From Musa acuminata AAA Group (lineage: Eukaryota; Streptophyta; Magnoliopsida; Zingiberales; Musaceae), in NCBI RefSeq assembly GCF_036884655.1, contig NC_088331.1:11966001-12030000 (forward strand): a stretch of 64,000 bases of DNA. Direction: 5' to 3'. The translations under genes and the position numbers were made by a program. Positions 36,772-48,900 of the stretch are shown one piece after another. Each line of letters begins with the position of its first letter. Position 1 is the first letter of the stretch. The notes under the pieces were generated by a model. The model had not been told where the DNA came from and ran no database searches. It saw only the letters and a list, made by a program, of their open reading frames with translations.

Positions 36772-37772
36772 ACACCCCTCTTCTCCTTTTCACAGGTTTA
36801 GGAGATAACCTTTTACAAGCACTCACTCCTCCCTAAATAGAATTCTAAACTTAGAGCTAGAGGAGGGGATTTCTCAAGTGATTGCTGTAGAGTTTTCCAA
36901 CTATTAAGTTCTTTGTGATTGTGTGTGTTAACCAGGGATGAGAGGGGTATTTATAGTCCTCAAGTGGATTCAAACTTGGAGCCTAAAAGTGTTTCATCCC
37001 TAGTTTTCGGGGTACTGGCAGTACCACTACTTATGTTGGGCGGTACCATCGCTTGCAACACTGACACTAGGTGGTACCACCGCCTAATCTAGTGGTACCA
37101 CCACTTGGAAGATTGTGTCTGGGCGGTACCACCACCCAGACTAGCAGTATCACTACCTAACAATCTCGGAGACTAAGTCTGGGCGGTACCACCGCTTGAC
37201 ACAATCTCAGAGACTAAGTTTGGGCAGTACCACCGCTTGACACAATCTCGGAGACTGTGCCATCGATGGTTCAATCTGTTGGGTCATTATTTGGGCCTTT
37301 CTCTTGGCCCAATACAGCCAAAACTTGGGCCCAATTGGCCCCTAATTGAGTTGGCTTAATTCCAACCCAATTATGCTTAAAACCTACTTTGATCTAGACA
37401 ATTATTACAAAGCTTATCAAATGTTGTCTGGCATGTCATTGGTTCATCGGCGCTTCATCTGAATCTTCGACGCATCATTCTCTCTTGCGGCCTATTGCCC
37501 AATCGGCCAGTTGACCTCCGCAACTCTGATTTCCTTAGTGTAATTTTCACTATTCTTGACCCGATGCCCAAACCCATGGTCCAAAGCCTTCTACCGATAC
37601 GTCGACCGATCCTTCGGCTCGACGTCCAATCTTCTGACATGTTCCACTCCGGCCTAACATGATTTTTCTTGCTTTTAATTGTCTCTCTCTGATCGAAGTT
37701 TCTTGCGTCACTCAAAGTGCAGATTAGATAAATAATATTAATTGATTTTATCATCAAAATTTAAGATTCAAT
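36772..37772 (-). mobile_element. Truncated 3' LTR of SIRE-like element 3
   Basis: On the minus strand it begins TATTGAATCTTAAATTTTG at 37772, directly after the element's 3' internal sequence, and contains GGCGGTACCACC-type palindromes (37015-37260). The 3' end of the LTR is missing at 36772. Confidence 0.8.
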
Positions 37773-40700
37773 AATCTCTTTCTTTTTTATAATGACAACC
37801 AATTGATGACGGAGTTAACCTTAACTCCCCCTATTAATATGTCATATTGATATAACCTTGAATTCAAATTGAATTAAAGTCAAAACAAATTTAATCATGA
37901 ATATTTGTAACACATTATATGCATATCATTGCATTGCATGCATCATTATCATAAGTTTTGCATGTATCATCATAAATATTTTAAATTATCATGGTATCAA
38001 AATATCAAAGTATATTATATCCTACCATGTATGATTCTCATATTATCATATTTTCTCCCCTTTTGTCATCAACAAAAAAGAGAAGTGCAACTATCAAGTT
38101 TTAAAAATATGTAAGTTTTATAAGCTAGCAACATTTTGAGTTTTGCAAGTTTACAAATTTTGTTTCTTGAGATAGGTAAGATAGCACTTTTGCTTCTCTT
38201 GAGATTGCAAGCTAGCAATTCTTGGTGATGTTCAAGTTAGCAAGTTCTTTATTCTCTTTTAAGAAGTGCAAGCTAGCAATTTTTCTTCCTAGCAAGTATT
38301 TCTCCTTGCAATTTGTAAACTAGAACTTGAATTCAAATTGAATTCAAGTCAAAACAAATTTAATCATGAATATTTGCAACACATTATATATATCATTGCA
38401 TTGCATGCATCGTTATCATAAGTTTTGCATGCATCATCATAAATATTTCAAATCATCATGGTATCAAAATATCAAAGTATATTATATCCTACCATGTATA
38501 ATTCTCATATCATCATATTTTCTCCCCATTTGTCATCAACAAAAAGGAGAAGTGCAACTATCAAGTTTTAAAGATATGCAAGTTTTACAATATAAGCTAG
38601 CAACATTTTGAGTTGTGCAAGTTTGCAAATTTTACTTCTTGAGATAGGCAAGATAGCACTTTTGCTTCTCTTGAGATTGTAAGCTAGCAATTCTTGGTGA
38701 TGTTTAAGATAGCAAGTTATTTCTTCTCTTTTGAGAAGTGCAAGCTAGCAATTTTGTTTTGCTTCCTAGTAAGTTTTTCTCCTTGCAATTTGTAAGCTAA
38801 CAAATTTAGTAAGTGTTATATCATATTTATAACATGCAAGCTAGCAAATTTTACATCATTTTAGAATATGCAAGCTAGCAATTTTGCTTTTCTTTGCGAT
38901 GTGCAAGTTAGCAACTTTTCTCCCCCTTTGTAATTGTCAAAAAGAAGGGAAGAATATAATTTTCTAATTCTTTTTTCTTTACATCAATTTTCAAATCATG
39001 ACAAAGGTAAAGTATCAATCTTATTTCAATATGTTTGTGTATTATTATAGTTTTAAATTAAAAAATATGCATAATTTCAAAACCTTACATTTCATCTTTA
39101 CTTCATGCATGATACCAAAAAAATAAATCAATCATCACTATGGGCATATCATACATGATAACCATTCATTATATATCATTTTAGGCCTAACATTCATGAT
39201 GATAAGACATTAAAATTTTTAAGTCTTTATCACTTTAAGCATTAAATCAACATTTTGATCATGATACCAAATATTCATCATTTATTTACTCCCATTTTGT
39301 CATCAAGTAAGAGAATCATCCAACAATGCAAGTGTTTAAAAGCATATCAAGTAAGTTATAGATAAGAAAAAAATGAGAAGTTAAGCAAAAACTTTGCATG
39401 ATAACTACTTTTGGATAAGCTAACATTTTTACTTTAGATACGCAAAAGCTTTTTGGTTCTTCTTTAGATGTGAAAGTTTCTTTTTTCCTTTGCCATAAGG
39501 ATAAGAAGAAGAGGAAGAAGTGTAAGAGAGAAATTCATTCTCAAAAACAAAATCAAGAACCAAATTCATGAAAGGATTTGAACCAAGTCAATTTAAGTTT
39601 ATCATTCAAGCTAGAACCTTTTTTTTTTATTTTCTTTTGCAATGTGCAAGCTAACAATTTTATTTTTTTATATAATAATTATTCAATTATATCATGAGAT
39701 ATACAAATCATAAATATTTTAAATCATGATGATATGAAAATATCAAATTACATTACATCCTACTATGCATGATCATAAATTCTCATTTGTATGCATCAAC
39801 ATAATATCATGAGTATTTCATGCTTAATTTCATATCATCACATGAAGAATATGAAGAAAAATTAATTGGGTGATGAGATATACTTGTTGAATATCAAAAA
39901 ATCAAGAGAAAAATTATGATTCTTTTAGAAAAATTTTCCTCTTTAGTAGATAACAAGAAAAAACATAGCAATGATATCAATCATTATTCATTTGGATCGT
40001 AGATAACAAAAAGAAACATCGAGGATAAAAAATCTCGATTAATATAGAATAAATCTCAAGTTATAAACATCGAGAAATCAAGATAAAAAACATGGCTAGA
40101 TGAAACTCATCCAAATTCAAATCAACAAATCATCAAAATCACTTTCAAGAGAGTCAAAATGACATAAATAGATTTATCAATTCTTTATTAAAAAATTGAT
40201 AAGATAGAGACATTTTTAAAATGCATTCCTTTTTTAGTTGTTTGAATTCATGTGATTAATTTCATATAACCCTATCCTTGTCCCTTTTTTTTTGTCAAAT
40301 CAAAATATATATCATCGTTTAAAACAAAAATATAAGATTTATTACAATAAAGATCAATAAGCTACAAATCACAAAAATCATCATGCATAATTTCTAAATC
40401 TCATGCATAGTATAAAATCATCAAACATGATACCAAAACTTTTAATATTTTCATTATATAATTACATCATTATGCATCATTAAACCATCAAAATTAATTT
40501 TATCAAATATAAAGTATTTTCAATCAAAATCATTTTATTTGTTATAGTTATACATTTTTCTTTTTAGGTGAATCTAACTTTTCAAGTTTAGTCTTTCATA
40601 CAAAATCCATGCATCATTATTTATAATCGAAAGGCAATATGGAAATCATTAAAATATATATTATTGCTTCTTAAAATATATAGAGAATTAATCTTATTTG

Positions 40701-40800
40701 GTGTACAAGTATTACATTTAATTTTAATATTTTTATTCCTTTATCATAAAACATGTAATTATCATAAAATTTTTATTTTTTAAATTTTTTTACTAACTAA
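37773..40800 (-). mobile_element. AT-rich spacer of SIRE-like element 3
   Basis: Non-coding and AT-rich. It shows the SIRE-type 3' signature in reverse (GACGGAGTTAACCTTAACTC near 37812; CTCCCCTTTTGTCATCAAC near 38056). 37857-38330 and 38331-38815 are a tandem duplication of about 470 bp. The short phrase GCAAGCTAGCAA and close variants occur about ten times between 38125 and 38910. No pol remains. Confidence 0.8.
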
Positions 40801-41746
40801 TTTAAAAATAGCTCATGAGAAAACATCAAGTAATTTCATAGTAAGGTAAATACATTTCGGATGAGTTATATACCTCATTATGAAACACCACCTCGTCTTT
40901 ATTTGTTTGCTCCTTGTCTTTGGATGCGCTCGATTCATCCTTGAGTGCTTCCTTCTTCTTTGACAACTTTTTCCTTTATGTTTATTTTTATTCTTAGTTT
41001 CATGTTTTATAAATTTTATAAATTTACTTGTGATGAGTTCTATGTTATCATCACTTGAGCTTTCGCTTGAGTGGTCTTCTTTTATTCTAAGTGCCAAGTC
41101 CTTCTTGTTCTTTGGAAGGTTGTTCTTATGTTCATCAAGTTCATCATGTATCTTGCACATCATTTCATATGTCATCAATGAACCAATAAGTTCTTAAAGT
41201 AGAAACTTGTTTAAGTCTTTTGCCTCTTATATTATCGTTACTTTCGGATCCCAACTTTTTAGAAGAGATCTTAGTATTTTATTAACAAGTTTAAAATTCG
41301 AAAAACTTTTACCAAGTGTTTTTAAACCATTGACGATATCCATAAAATGGGTGTACATATCTCCAATGGTTACGCTTATTTTCATATAAAATAATTTAAA
41401 ATCATGCATCAAAAGATTAACTTTAGAATCTTTAACCCTACTTGTGCTTTCGTGTGTAATTTCAAGTGTGTGACAAATGTCATGCGTAGTTTCACATTCA
41501 AGGAAAAAGATTTTTTCTCAAAATCACTCCATTGATTCAAAGATTTAGAAGGTGTTTGAAAACCAAGTTCAACAATATTCTATAAATAAAAACTCATTGA
41601 AAATAAGAAAACTCTCATTTGAGTTTTTTGTAGTTCGTCCCGTTGAACATAGAAGGACGAATGATAGAATGACTCTTGAAAGCCAAAAAGAGTCATTTCT
41701 CCTAGGTGTTAAATAAAATGAGAAAGAACATGGCTCTAATACCAAC
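40801..41746 (-). pseudogene. gag remnant and primer-binding site of SIRE-like element 3
   Basis: The minus strand shows pieces of the gag seen at 45.2-46.0 kb (ISVTIGDMYTHFMDIVNGLKTLGKSFSNFKLVNKIL and KSWDPKVT; then NNLPKNKKDLALRIKEDH) separated by frameshifts. At 41731-41744 the minus strand reads TGGTATTAGAGCCA, a one-mismatch tRNA-Met primer-binding site next to the LTR start at 41747. No protease, integrase or RT follows gag. Confidence 0.8.
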
Positions 41747-42450
41747 TGTTAAGATCAAGAGCGGCACTAAGATGGGGGGGTGAATTAGTGCAGTGATAAA
41801 ATTATGTTGAGTCGAAAATCTTCGTACGATAAAATCGTTTCGATAAAGCCCATATAAGAAATATGTTTAGCTTGAAAGCGTATGGAAGTGTAGTGAAAGC
41901 AGTAAGCAAGTAAGGTAGTTAGTAGTAAGGGAAATTGCACAGAAAGAAATACAAATTAAGTTTTATAGTGGTTTGGTCGTCGTGACCTACATCCACTCTC
42001 GATTTCTCTTCTATCGAGGCCACCAGCATCCACTAACGATCTTCTTTTAATGGGCAAAGATCAACTACCCTTTTACACTCCTCTTCTCCTTTTTACGGGT
42101 TTAGGAGACAACATTTTACAAGCATTCACTCCTCTCTAAACAGAATTCTAAATTTAGAGCTAGAGGATGAGATTTCTTAAGTGATTGCTATAGTATTTTC
42201 CCACTATTAAGTTCTTTGTACTTGTGTGTGTTAACCAGGGATGAGAGTAGTATTTATAGGCCTCAAGTGGATTCAAACTTGGAGCCTAAAAGTGTCTCAT
42301 TCTTGGTTTTCGGGGTACTAACAGTACTACCACCTATGTTGGGCGATACCACTGCTTGCAATATTGACACTGAGCGGTACCACCACCTAATCTGACGGTA
42401 CCATCGCTTGGGAGATTGTGTTTGGGCGGTACCACCGCCTGACAGTCTTG
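41747..42450 (-). mobile_element. 5' LTR of SIRE-like element 3, split by element 2
   Basis: Starts TGTTAAGATCAAGAGCGGCACTAAG and follows the reverse of the family LTR to the palindrome zone. It is interrupted after GACAGTCTTG at 42450 by element 2 and resumes at 51018 with AAGACTGAATCTGC. It continues only to about 51112. Confidence 0.85.
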
Positions 42451-42942
42451 TGTTGAATCTCGGATTTTGATGATGAAACTAATTGATTGTGTTTAGATGT
42501 TTAATTGTATTTTGAGTGATGTAGGTCTACTCGATCAGGATTAGACAGTTGACGCAGGAGGAATTGACGTTGCGCCGGAGGAGATCACATTAGGATATTG
42601 GACGGTAGAAGGCTTCAGATGTCGGGCATTGGGCCAAGGAGAGAAGAATTGCACCAAGGATATCGGGGTTGCAGAGGTCAATCGCTAATTGGGCAACAAG
42701 CCGCAAGAGAGGATGATGCACTGAAGAATCGGACGAAGAGCCAACCAATGACGTGCCGAGCAACAGAATGTCAATTCGCATCGTAATAATTGTCTAGATC
42801 GGAGTAGAGTTTTGGCTTGTATGTGTAAGATTAACTACGATAACTACAAAGACATAAAGCAAAACAAAGTGTCAGAGTCAAGCGCAAAGGATTCGTTGCA
42901 AGTTCAAGAGTTCGACGGAAGTCCGAAGGTTCGTCGAGAATG

Positions 42943-43921
42943 TGATAAGACCCTAAAGATCTTATCGTAGACTCTGATACCAAATGATAAGACCCTAAAG
43001 TCTTATCGTAGGCTCTGATACCAAATGATAAGACCCTAAAGGTCTTATCGTTGCTCTAATACCAAATGATAAGACCCTAAAGATCTTATCGTAGGCTCTG
43101 ATACCAAATGATAAGATCCTAAAGTCTTATCGTGGAAGAAAAGGGAGAAATGGGGATGATAATGATCGCTTCGAGGGGATCAGCCTCCTTGATCGCTTCG
43201 AGGGGATCGGCCCTCCTTGATCGCTTCAAGGGGATCGGCCCTCCTTGATCTCTTCGAGGCGATCAAGGAGGGCCGATCCCCTCAAAGCGATCAAGGAGGC
43301 CGATCCCCTCGAAGCGATCATTATCATCCCCATTTCTCCCCTTTCTTCCACGATAAGACTTTAGGGTCTTATCATTTGGTATCAGAGCCTACGATAAGAT
43401 CTTTAGGGTCTTATCATTTGGTATCAGAGCGACGATAAGACCTTTAGGGTCTTATTATTTGGTATCAGAGCCTACGATAAGACTTTAGGGTCTTATCATT
43501 TGGTATCAGAGCCTACGATAAGATCTTTAGGGTCTTATCATTTGGTATCAGAGCCTACGATAAGACTTTAGGGTCTTATCATTTGGTATCAGAGCCTACG
43601 ATAAGACTTTAGGGTCTTATCATTTGGTATCAGAGCAACGATCCTTGGCACAGCCCACCGCAACCTTTCTTCCCTTCTTCCCCACCACCACTACAAGGCA
43701 ATTCTTTATTCACCGTTGTCGCTACCTCCAAGCCCTGCTCCTCTTCTCTACCGCTGTTGTAGGGCAACTCCTTCTCCACTATCGTCGCTAGTCTTATCAT
43801 TTGGTATTAGAGCCTACGATAAGACTTTAGGGTCTTATCATTTGGTATCAGAGCCTAGATAAGACTTTAGGGTCTTATCATTTGGTATCAGAGCCTACGA
43901 TAAGACTTTAGGGTCTTATCA
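42943..43921. mobile_element. 979-bp palindromic element made of short LTR-like and PBS units
   Basis: Inserted in the 5' LTR of element 2 with a GAATG duplication (42938-42942, 43922-43926). The 3' LTR at about 49880 shows the empty site. It starts TGATAAGACC and ends GGTCTTATCA. It is built of 41-42-bp units: a 24-25-bp self-complementary box (CGATAAGAC..GTCTTATCA) plus TTTGGTATCAGAGCC, the tRNA-Met primer-binding sequence. Five units point one way (42943-43132), seven the other (43351-43638), around a ~218-bp palindromic centre of GATCGCTTCGAGGGGATCGG repeats. Then follow 150 bp of unique CT-rich DNA and about three more units. No coding capacity. Confidence 0.9.
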
Positions 43922-44760
43922 GAATGCTGCCGGAACTAGCCGAGAATGAGTAGGGAGCTTGCCGAAGGGTTTTTCGAGAGCTCGCCAGAAGGTTCGTTGG
44001 AAGTTCACGGAGCTCGACGAGAAAGGTCGGAGCTTGCCGAAGAAGCTCGTTGAAACTCGCCAAGATCAAATCATGAAGTCTAAGAGCTTGCCGGGAGTCC
44101 ACAGAATGTTTTCCGAGAGTTTATCGGAAGACCGCCGGAAGTTCACCGGAAGCTCGCCGGAAGAAGTCTTGACTTACGGACTTTGTAATAGCTTAGGAAA
44201 TGTCTTTAAATTCATAGTTAGCACATTAATTAGGGTTAGGATTAAGTGTTAATCCTATAACCCAAGTAGGGGCCAATTGGGCCCGAGTTCGGACTGGTTT
44301 GGGCCAAGTTTAGAGCCCAACCAATGAGCTGAAATAGTGTAGGCGGTGGCACCGCCCAGAACCCGAGAACTGAGCGGTGGCACCGCCCAACACCCGCCAG
44401 CCTAGGAAACCCAAGAGAATTCAAAATTTGGAGCCCAAATTTGAATCCTCTTGGGGCCTATAAATACCCCTCAATTCTCAACTGAGATTACAACTTTTGT
44501 AAAAGAAATAGATTGAGATAAAGGTCTTAGAAAAGTCTTTAGCAAGTCTTGTCTTAAATTGCTTGAGTATTCACCTCCGTCTTCCTCTTAAAAAATTGTA
44601 AGAGTATGAACCACTTATAAAAGGTTGTAAGAGGGGTATTTGTCCTTCCCCTTCAAAGAGATTTGCTAGTGGAAGTTGGGAGCCTCGTTGAAGAAGGCTT
44701 CGCAAGTGGATGTAGGTCATTTGATCGAACCACTAAATTGGCATGTTCATTGAATGTGTG

Positions 44761-45118
44761 ACCAAAATGCTTAATCGGGAGTTAACATAGTACACTTCTC
44801 AGGGCCCTTATAAGCTAATCATACACATTGCCCACTTCTGATGTGGGACTAATGGTGGGATGTTACAATATCCCCAACTCAATTAGCTTGCAACATATCC
44901 CAGATCGAATCCTCTCACCCTGCCCAAATGCTAGGTCGGCTCTGATACCAAATGTCACAACCCGAGTTTGATGAGCCAACTGGCCAATAACTCCATTTTG
45001 GTCCTTCAACCACGGACCAAAATGCTTAAGCGGGAGTTAACGTAGTACACTCATCAGGCCCTTATAAGCTAATCATACACATTCCCCACTTCCGATGTGG
45101 GACTAATGAGATGTTACA
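44761..45118 (-). mobile_element. Truncated TRIM retrotransposon
   Basis: On the minus strand: a full LTR (45118 to 44953, 166 bp, TGTAACATCTC..GTTGTGACA), TT, the primer-binding site TGGTATCAGAGCC (44950-44938), 60 bp of interior, the purine tract GAGTTGGGGATAT, then a second LTR (44877 downward) cut at 44761. The truncation coincides with loss of the end of the surrounding SIRE LTR. Such a short non-coding element with a Met PBS fits TRIM. The LTR holds a plant snRNA-type promoter motif. Confidence 0.85.
45062..45103 (-). promoter_or_regulatory. USE-like and TATA motifs in the TRIM LTR
   Basis: The minus strand reads GTCCCACATCG (45103-45093), an exact match to the plant snRNA upstream sequence element RTCCCACATCG. 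A TTATAA box (45067-45062) begins 25 nt downstream. In plants this shorter spacing is typical of Pol III-type U6 genes and about ten more bases of Pol II-type snRNA genes. Function is inferred only from the motifs. Confidence 0.6.
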
Positions 45119-45129
45119 GTTACTCTCTC

Positions 45130-45969
45130 ATTCATCCTCCCTTTTTCAATGGGACGGACTACACTTGTTGGAAAACTCGAATGAGAGTTTTCTTACTTTC
45201 TTTGGATTTGAATTTATGACACATAGTCGAAAATGGATTTGAAATGTCTTCTCTCCCAATGAACCATTGGAATGATTTGGAGAATAAGATGTTTTCTCTA
45301 AATGCAAAGGCTATGAATGTCTTATATTGTGCACTTGACAAAAATGAATTTAATCGCGTTTCGATGTGTGACTCGGCTTTTGATATTTGGAGAACTCTAG
45401 AGGTCACTCATGAAGGCACTAGCCAAGTGAAAGAGTCCAAAATCAATATTCTTGTGCATTCTTACGAATTTTTCCGAATGAAACCAAGTGAGTCCATCGG
45501 AGACATGTACACCCGTTTCACGGATGTCATCAATGGACTAAAAGTTCTTGGTAAAAGTTTTTCTAATTTTGAACTAGTCACTAAAATCTTAAGATATCTT
45601 CCCAAAAGTTGGGATCCAAAAGTTACGGTCATTCAAGAGGCTAAGGACCTTAAAATATTCCCTCTCGAAGAACTTATTGGGTCTCTAATAACCTACGAAA
45701 TGAACAATGTGACAAAAATGGAACTCGAGAACAACCTTCCAAAGGACAGGAAGGATTTGAGACATAGAACATTTGAAGACCACTTGAGCATAAGCTCAAG
45801 TGATGGTGAATTCAAACTCACTAAGAAATTTAAAAAGTTAGTGAAACAAAAATTTAAGAATGAAAAGAACAGAACTGCTTGCTTTGAATGCAAGAAAAAG
45901 AATAAGAATTGGGATGAATCGAGCTCCTCCGAAGACAAAGAGAAAATCAAGAAAGGCGAGGTGGCATAG
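45130..45969 (+). pseudogene. SIRE-like gag (UBN2-type) with a nonsense codon and broken zinc knuckle
   Basis: The frame opens with the gag signature FNGTDYTCWKTRMRVFLLSLDLNL and meets TGA at 45217-45219, where a Trp codon would be expected. It then stays open to 45969. Capsid-like body: WRTLEVTHEGTSQVKESKINILVHSYEFFRM, YTRFTDVINGLKVLGK and PKSWDPKVTVIQEAKDL. The zinc knuckle stops after CFEC and goes straight into an acidic tail (WDESSSSEDKE), so the GH..C half is missing. Pol would normally follow; an AT-rich spacer does instead. Confidence 0.88.
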
Positions 45970-48900
45970 TGGCAAACTATGCCATAACCACTTTCAACGA
46001 TGAGGTAATCGAAATCCTCCCAATTTATTTTGAAATTACTTAATGCTTTCCATGATGCATTTTCTTTTTATTAGTTTAAAAAAATTATTTTTAATTGCTT
46101 AATGTAATGAAAATGAAAAAATTAGGAATCATGCTTATCATTCTAGTAATTTTGAAAATAATCATGAAAATTGTATGTTTATGATAAACAAAATGATTTT
46201 GATTAAAAATGTCTTATATGATATCGTGCCTAATAAATTTATTTTTTGAAACTATGCATGATGATGATGAGTTTTGGGTAATTTATAATTTATTGATTTT
46301 GATGATTTCCTTGATGATCTTTTGCGATTTATAGATTATCAATTTTTACCGTGATGAAAGTTGCTTTTAAAAATGATGCACGGCTTTTGTATGCAAACTA
46401 AGCATGAAAAGATAGATTCACCTAAAAAGAAAAATGCATGACTACAACAAATAACAAAATGATTTTGTTTGAAAATGCCTTATGCCCAATGAAACCATCA
46501 TTGATGAATATGCTTTATATTTAATAGTTTCTTTGGCTTATATGCCTTATCATGATAAACGTTTTGAAAAGTTTGTATCATACTTGATGATTGTTATACA
46601 TGATTTATTGGTCTTGAAGTTATTCAACTTTGATTAAATGAAATCATGTTTGACTTGAAGTAATGAGTTGAAATAATTTTTTTTTTTAATTATGTGTTGC
46701 ACATTTTTTTTTATGATTTTTGATCTTTCGGTTTTAAATGATGATGCATGGATTTGAAAAAAATAAAATAAAAGGACATGCATGTATGGAATCAATCAAT
46801 AAGTTGAAACAAAAGGAGGAAAGATTTTTTTATTAAAAATTTTCTTTTTCTCTATCTTATTGATTTCTACCTAAGAGACCAATAAAATTATTTATGCCAT
46901 TTTGAATCTCTTGAAAGAAATGTTGAGATTTTGATGATTTGGACAATTTGAATTTGAATGAGTTTTATCCAAAATCATGATCTTGATTTCGTGATATTTA
47001 CAAATTAAGATTTATTATGAATCAAGTTTTTTTCATTAATCGATCTCCTAAGATTTTCTTTTGATTATTTATGAGTAGGTTTTTCAAAAAGAAATCATGC
47101 CTTGCGGTATTCACATGTTCTAATCTTTCATGATATGATTTTTATGCAATTCCTTGTATTCATGAAATGTTTATCGCATCACCCAATTACTTTCTTCTTG
47201 ATATTCCTTATGTGGTGATATAAAATTATGCATGAAATACTCTTGATATTATTTTTATGCATACAAATGAAAAGTTATGATCATGAATGGTCGAATAAAA
47301 TTTGACAAGTTAATACCATCATGATTTGAAACATTTATGATTTGAAATTATGCATGCAATTGCTTTTTATTGTGATGATATATGCATATAATGTGTATCA
47401 TGAATACTTTATTATCATACATGAAAATAGTGATAAATATTTTGAAAATAAATGTTTGTATCATGTTAGATGATTTTACATTTTGTGCATGATGAGTTAT
47501 AGTGATGATTGAAACAATGATTGAAATAATATGAATGATGATTTGGAATCATGCATATAATGATGAGTTTATATGTTTTAAAAATATATATGATGATTTG
47601 GTATTATGTATGCAATACTTTAACGTATGATAATGATGCACGCAATGATGAAATATTCATGATAAAATTATTATTTTGATATTCATGACTTGAATCTTCC
47701 TTTTCCTTTTGCCAATGACAAAGGGGTAGAAAGAGTTGCTAATGTGCTATCTTGAATTGATGTAAAGGGTCATCTCAAAAAGAAATTAGCTAGCTTGCAC
47801 AAGTCAAAAAAATACAAAAACTTACAAATCTTTAAATTTGCTAGCTTGTATATAGTAAAACTTGTATATCGTAAAAATTGCTAGCTTGTAGAGAAGCAAA
47901 CAGCTGCTATCTCAAGAAAAACAAAAATGCTAAACTTGCACATATTTAATTGCTACATTGTATGATGATAAAACTTGATATTATATTTTTTTTTCATACA
48001 ATGTATTGAATTTTTTATCTCTAAACACTTGATGCTCGGAATATTTTAAAATGTGATCTTGATAAGAATGTTTCAAGTTGCTCTTTGTGCTATATCTTTT
48101 CAAATGAATCATGAGCCTTGATATCATATATTTTATAATATAGAAATGACAAGATTTCTTTGCCTTGTATGCCTTATGTGATGATTGTACATCAATTTGC
48201 TTTATTATGAATTATATGAATCTTGATCGTGAACTTGTTAAAAAAAATTTTAATGAAACATGAATCATATCTTTGGTATTCATGAATTGATCCTTATTGA
48301 TATATTTTATGAATTCTTTGCATATTTAGCTTGTTGAATGGTTCAAATTTTTAGCCATTGAGTCCTTCCTTTCTTTTTGACTTTGATAAAGGGGGAGAAG
48401 GTTTTGCTAGCTTATGCATTGAAAATGAAAGTAAACTTCCTAGCATGCTAAGGAAGTAAAATGTGCAAGCTTGCACTTCTAAAAAAGAGAAGAAAGATCT
48501 TGCTTATCAAAAGAAGCAAAAAGTGCAAAACTTAGAAAACTTGCAACAAAATTGCTTTTACCATGCTTTGTATCAAAAATAGGTTGATATCCTTAAAAGC
48601 ATCGCATTAAATTTTTTAGTGTATCGTAATGTATCACATGTATCGCAAATTGAAAATTTTGAGACTATTATCATATCATGTTTAACAATTGATATCTTTC
48701 ATTGATATGATAAATTATCATCTCATGATGTATCGCATAATGATATCATGATTTGCGATTGTATCATGTGATCCTTGCTAAATTTTCACATTGATATCCT
48801 TCATGAAATGATTTCTTTGCATTATTATCTTGTATGCATCATGTGATGATTGAAATATTGATTGATGCAAAGTTGATGTAAAAGTCTAAATCATTGGTTC

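Noticed and set aside
42943..43921. CRISPR-like array of regular repeats
   Set aside because: Spacers are not unique: the 17-bp parts between boxes are the same tRNA-Met primer sequence, the array is inverted, and the host is a plant nuclear genome.
44953..45118. Cassandra-type TRIM with a 5S rRNA promoter
   Set aside because: The LTR lacks the 5S A-box/C-box phrase; the resemblance is limited to TGTAACA ends and a TTAAGC word. The USE/TATA pair is a better match.
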